DNA of 64,000 bases from Nomia melanderi (Eukaryota; Arthropoda; Insecta; Hymenoptera; Halictidae): contig NC_135010.1 in NCBI RefSeq assembly GCF_051020985.1, forward strand, positions 1,796,001-1,860,000, read 5' to 3'. The position numbers were made by a program, and so were the translations under genes. This document shows positions 60,589 through 64,000 of the stretch, piece by piece. The notes under the pieces were generated by a model that did no database searches, was not told where the DNA came from, and saw nothing but the letters and a program-made list of their open reading frames with translations. The stretch's first letter is position 1. Each line of letters starts with the position of its first letter.

Positions 60589-62197
60589 CCTTTTATAAAA
60601 AAATATACTTATTATCCTATCAGAATTTAATTTGAATTTTTTTGTCATTATTTTGATGATAAAATACTTTTAATCATACATATGATGGCGCAATCGCATT
60701 GAATACAATAAAACTTGCACTGGGATTGCGATCATTCAAGATGTTCAAATTGTAAAATCCGCCATTTGACTAATTTTCTCATTGTTGAATTTCGTGGCTC
60801 TGGTGTACCCGAAAGTTTATGTGGGTGGCATGAAGGTAACATTCACACTCGAAGCCACGACTGAATTACTAAACGATAGCGTGAGTTTATTACCGCGGTG
60901 CGCTGCAACTTAAACGACAGCAAGTGTCAATGCTAAGAATTGATTCGTCGAAATCTACTTTAAATCGTTACGTGGGAACTTCGATAAATTTTGTTTACAA
61001 GTATCAATTAATGCATGGAAAATCATTGAATTTTTTGTTTTACTTTTTTTCCATTGGATAAAGTTATTAGAAATTGTAATAATTCATTGCAAAGTTGGCG
61101 TAGGAGATGATACAATACATTCATGATAAATCTACAGTAAATTTATATTTGCCTGTTGGTTATTCATGTTTTACGTGAAAATAATTTTTTCTACATTCTA
61201 ATTACTATATTTTATTATTGAATATGAGAAAAACACGATTTAAGGAATTGCTCACTTAATATTGTTGTTGTCGATAACATTGTTTTTATCAAATAGAGTT
61301 CATCGTGCTGTAACAATCGACGTTTACCAGAAATGTTGTATTGCAATACTAATTTTCTTTCCCTTTAAAATGTGTGGTTTATTATTTGCAGAACTACACC
61401 GATTTTATTAAGAAAAATTTTCCAAAGTTTAAAAACTCAATCATCTTTAGAAGAAAAAAAATTTGAAATTTGAAATTTGAAATCTGAAATTCAAACTACA
61501 AAATCAAAATTTTAAATTAGACATTGAGTTCAATTTAAATTTCATATATAAATACTTTTTAGAAAAGAAAAATTCAGAATGCTTAAGCTAAGTGTACAAA
61601 CACGAAAACTGAATTTTTGTAAATAATAATGTTCCAAATAAACTTTTTTTCTAAGAGTAGTATAGTGATTCAGTTTTGAATGTATAAAGTAGACAGTCTT
61701 TAAATGCATTTCTAAATTTTAACATATACGACTCACTAGCGACTTTGAAATGTTAAATTTTATAATTATTCACACTATGCAGATGAAGAAAATCAATTTC
61801 CATATCCAAAATATGTATAACATTATAAAACTTTGAAAAACAATAATTTTTTTGCTGATTATTATCATAGTTTCCAACGCTTATATAAATAGCTTAACGA
61901 TAATGATAAATTGAAATCGTAAATAGATTTAGAAGCTTAGTCCAAATCAATTCTAATTCAACGTAATAGTGTATACAATATCTCATCACGATGAGATCTA
62001 ACTCAGGTTACCATTTCCAAGAAAACCATAATAATTATAGAATGTGTTCAGCTGTAAAAGATACAATCATTGCCTTTATTTTAATTTCTCAAAAAATCCA
62101 TAATTACTCATAATTAATCTTTATTGTGAACTAGAAGAAACTCAGGACAAAGTAATATTAAACGTATTAATATATTTTACCAATGTCGCAATTTTCT
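60589..62197. other. AT-rich spacer
   Basis: No gene recognised. A G+C-richer patch lies at about 60790-60920, and a short AAATTTGAAATTTGAAATTTGA repeat near 61455. Confidence 0.4.
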
Positions 62198-62421
62198 TTA
62201 ACACTAAAACTACAATACGCGTCAAAATGACCAATTTCTGATTTTTCTTTTTACAATTAATAAAAAAATAACAAATGTTTTTCTGAGAAATTATTAAGAA
62301 AATTCATGTAACAATACGCAAACCGAATTATACATTAATTGAAGTCTCAATGGGTGCACTTGCAGTTTCTATAAAGACATTTCAAATAGTCAATTCAACT
62401 GATCGGTAGTTTTAGTGTCAA
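62198..62421. mobile_element. TTAA MITE, family 1
   Basis: Left end TTAACACTAAAACTACAATA and right end GATCGGTAGTTTTAGTGTCAA. Full length, with the right TTAA mutated to TCAA. Confidence 0.75.
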
Positions 62422-63167
62422 TCGAATTCAGTATTTGCCTCGAAGAAAATTGAAGTAAATAATACTTTATACCGTGGATTACTGTATTTCCAGATAGTAA
62501 GTGAATAATATGTAAAATGTTGATAAGAGACGTTATTCCATTTATACAGTATACTTTTCAAATAGTATTCACGCCAACGTAAGCTGTTTTTAGGTCGCTT
62601 CTTATTTTAAAAGACGTATTGAAGTAATGATATAACCCCAACTTCCTTGACAAAGAAGTGATCATCGCAAACTTCGAAGAAAACACGCCCTTATTGTTAT
62701 TTCAGCTCGAATTACAAGTCGTACAACTTTGTTTGATACGAACGTCTGAACAAGAATCGTAACCCATGTGGGGCTGTCTTACGGACTCGTTACACGACCT
62801 GATCCTGTTTAACCGCAGAACAGTCTGACATAAAATTCTGTTGCATTACAAGACCTACGATGGATTTGAAAGTGTACGATTGTAGTATAGTCATTGTTCA
62901 AAATTGTTTTCCATTCCCCTACATAGAAAACAGAATTATATAGAATAAAAATAGAAGGTGCTGATTATATACTTCGGAGCATAACTGTAGTACCAGTACA
63001 GATTTTAGTAGTTTTAGTATTTCAAGTAATAGCTTTTAAGTGTTAATAATATCACCAACAAAGTATGTTAAAAATAAGTATTTAATGAAACAAGTAAACA
63101 TAAAATTTATACTATATACAATTTATATAATTTATAAAAGTAAGTAAGTATATTAATAAATGTGATT
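62422..63167. other. Spacer
   Basis: A G+C-richer patch at about 62580-62860 has no clear open frame. Nothing else recognised. Confidence 0.4.
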
Positions 63168-63600
63168 TTAATAATGTGTAGGATCACCTTTTTCATGGAC
63201 GAACTGAAAAATTCGATTTGGCATACTTTGAATCATGTTTTCTAATATTTCGTTCGTGGTATCATTCCAGGACTCAATAATTACTTCCTTTAATTATGAC
63301 GTTCTTAAGACTTGACAATTATTTGCATTAATACGTCGGACCATAATTTCCCATATGTTTTCTATGGGGTTTTGGTCCGGTGAACATGCCGGTCGTTTTA
63401 TTAAATTAATGTTCAGCATTTTAAACCACGCTTTAGTTCCGCAGATATTATAGACGAAGGAATTATCGTGTTGAAATGTCCATTCTATATCATTGTTTTC
63501 ATGTAGAAATGGTAATAAATTATTTTCCAGTATTTCAGTATATTCTTGACTATCTATTCTATACGAAGGGAAAACTAACTGAACTTTTTCGATTATATTA
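63168..63600 (-). pseudogene. Tc1-type (DD34E) transposase, C-terminal half, decayed
   Basis: The minus-strand frame carries LLPFLHENNDIEWTFQHDNS with the second catalytic Asp in QHDN and, 34 residues on, the Glu in SPDQNPIENIW, the spacing that defines Tc1-type DD34E transposases. An in-frame TAA at 63294-63296 interrupts the frame. It then continues as LKEVIIESWND to a natural stop at 63168. Beyond about 63600 the frame decays further. The N-terminal DNA-binding half is not intact and may run off the window end. Confidence 0.88.
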
Positions 63601-64000
63601 CAATATGTATGTAACCAAGTTCAATGTGCTTCATCTGGATATGATTATTTAGAATGCTTTTTCATTTAGTACAGTTGGTTTTGACGAACTATTTTATTAA
63701 TGTATAATAATTGTAAAAATTCTGACGGTTCTATGTTATGCCCCAATGTAGATGCAGCAACTTAACGTCATCCAATCAACAACAAAACAATTTCTCAAAT
63801 GTCCGTTGAACAAATTCAAAGATCTTTAGGGATTAAAATAAAAATCCCCACTTTTATAATCTCTGCTTCAAAATAGGAATCTTGAAAGACTCAATAAGAA
63901 GCGCAAGCTTTTAACAATTTTCTAGAAACAAAAGTAGGGATGAATAAAAAATGTTTTTCTTTTTTGTGAAACATTTTCGTATTATTGTTTGTTTTGTCAA
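63601..64000 (-). other. Possible decayed N-terminal part of the Tc1 element
   Basis: Several stops and shifts; only suggestive fragments remain. No terminal inverted repeat is seen before the window ends. Confidence 0.3.

Noticed and set aside
1..64000. CRISPR arrays, bacterial operons, riboswitches
   Set aside because: No regularly spaced direct repeats with unique spacers. Spliced genes, polyadenylation signals and insect transposons show this is eukaryotic nuclear DNA.

Overview
The window looks like nuclear DNA of a hymenopteran insect, most likely a bee. It is very AT-rich, with long intergenic stretches, introns with GT/AG borders, a Spätzle-family cystine-knot gene, Ly6/three-finger genes and many short TTAA-flanked (piggyBac-type) MITEs. 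The order and family calls come from reading the sequence by eye; no database search was possible.

Layout. 1-22 kb is almost gene-free: AT-rich spacer, MITEs, a solo LTR (3323-3607), a piggyBac-like coding scrap (about 8951-9149), a nested long inverted repeat (18422-19187), a non-LTR retrotransposon tail (19685-19939) and one weak candidate exon (5982-6102). 22.9-24.9 kb, plus strand, holds the last three exons of a Spätzle-family ligand, probably spz3. Its signal-peptide exons were not found and may lie upstream or outside the window. 25-30.7 kb is again spacer with MITEs.

30.7-58.9 kb is the most interesting part: a minus-strand cluster of Ly6/uPAR (three-finger, GPI-anchored) genes. Two complete three-exon genes of 154 residues each, A (31608-41370) and B (52779-57126), sit on a tandem segmental duplication (copy A about 31.3-44.3 kb, copy B about 52.5-58.9 kb). 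An orphan Ly6 3' exon, gene C (48807-49024), lies between them, and a scrap of a further exon 3 lies at 30732-30830. Signal peptide, GPI tail and most intron sequence are nearly identical between A and B, while the mature domain differs at about half its residues. That pattern suggests diversifying selection and/or patchy gene conversion. Copy A carries extra insertions, including a TTAA MITE whose empty site survives in copy B, and a hAT-type MITE with an 8-bp target duplication.

44.3-52.5 kb holds foldback MITEs, a Tc1-type MITE, a broken Ty3/gypsy pol (50030-51490, minus) and LTR-like sequence abutting copy B. 58.9-64 kb is spacer with MITEs and ends in a decayed Tc1-type transposase (63168-63600, minus).

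How the genes work together. Spätzle proteins are secreted Toll-receptor ligands. Insect Ly6 proteins are GPI-anchored surface proteins with roles in septate junctions, ion-channel modulation and similar processes. Nothing in the sequence ties the two groups functionally; they are neighbours only.
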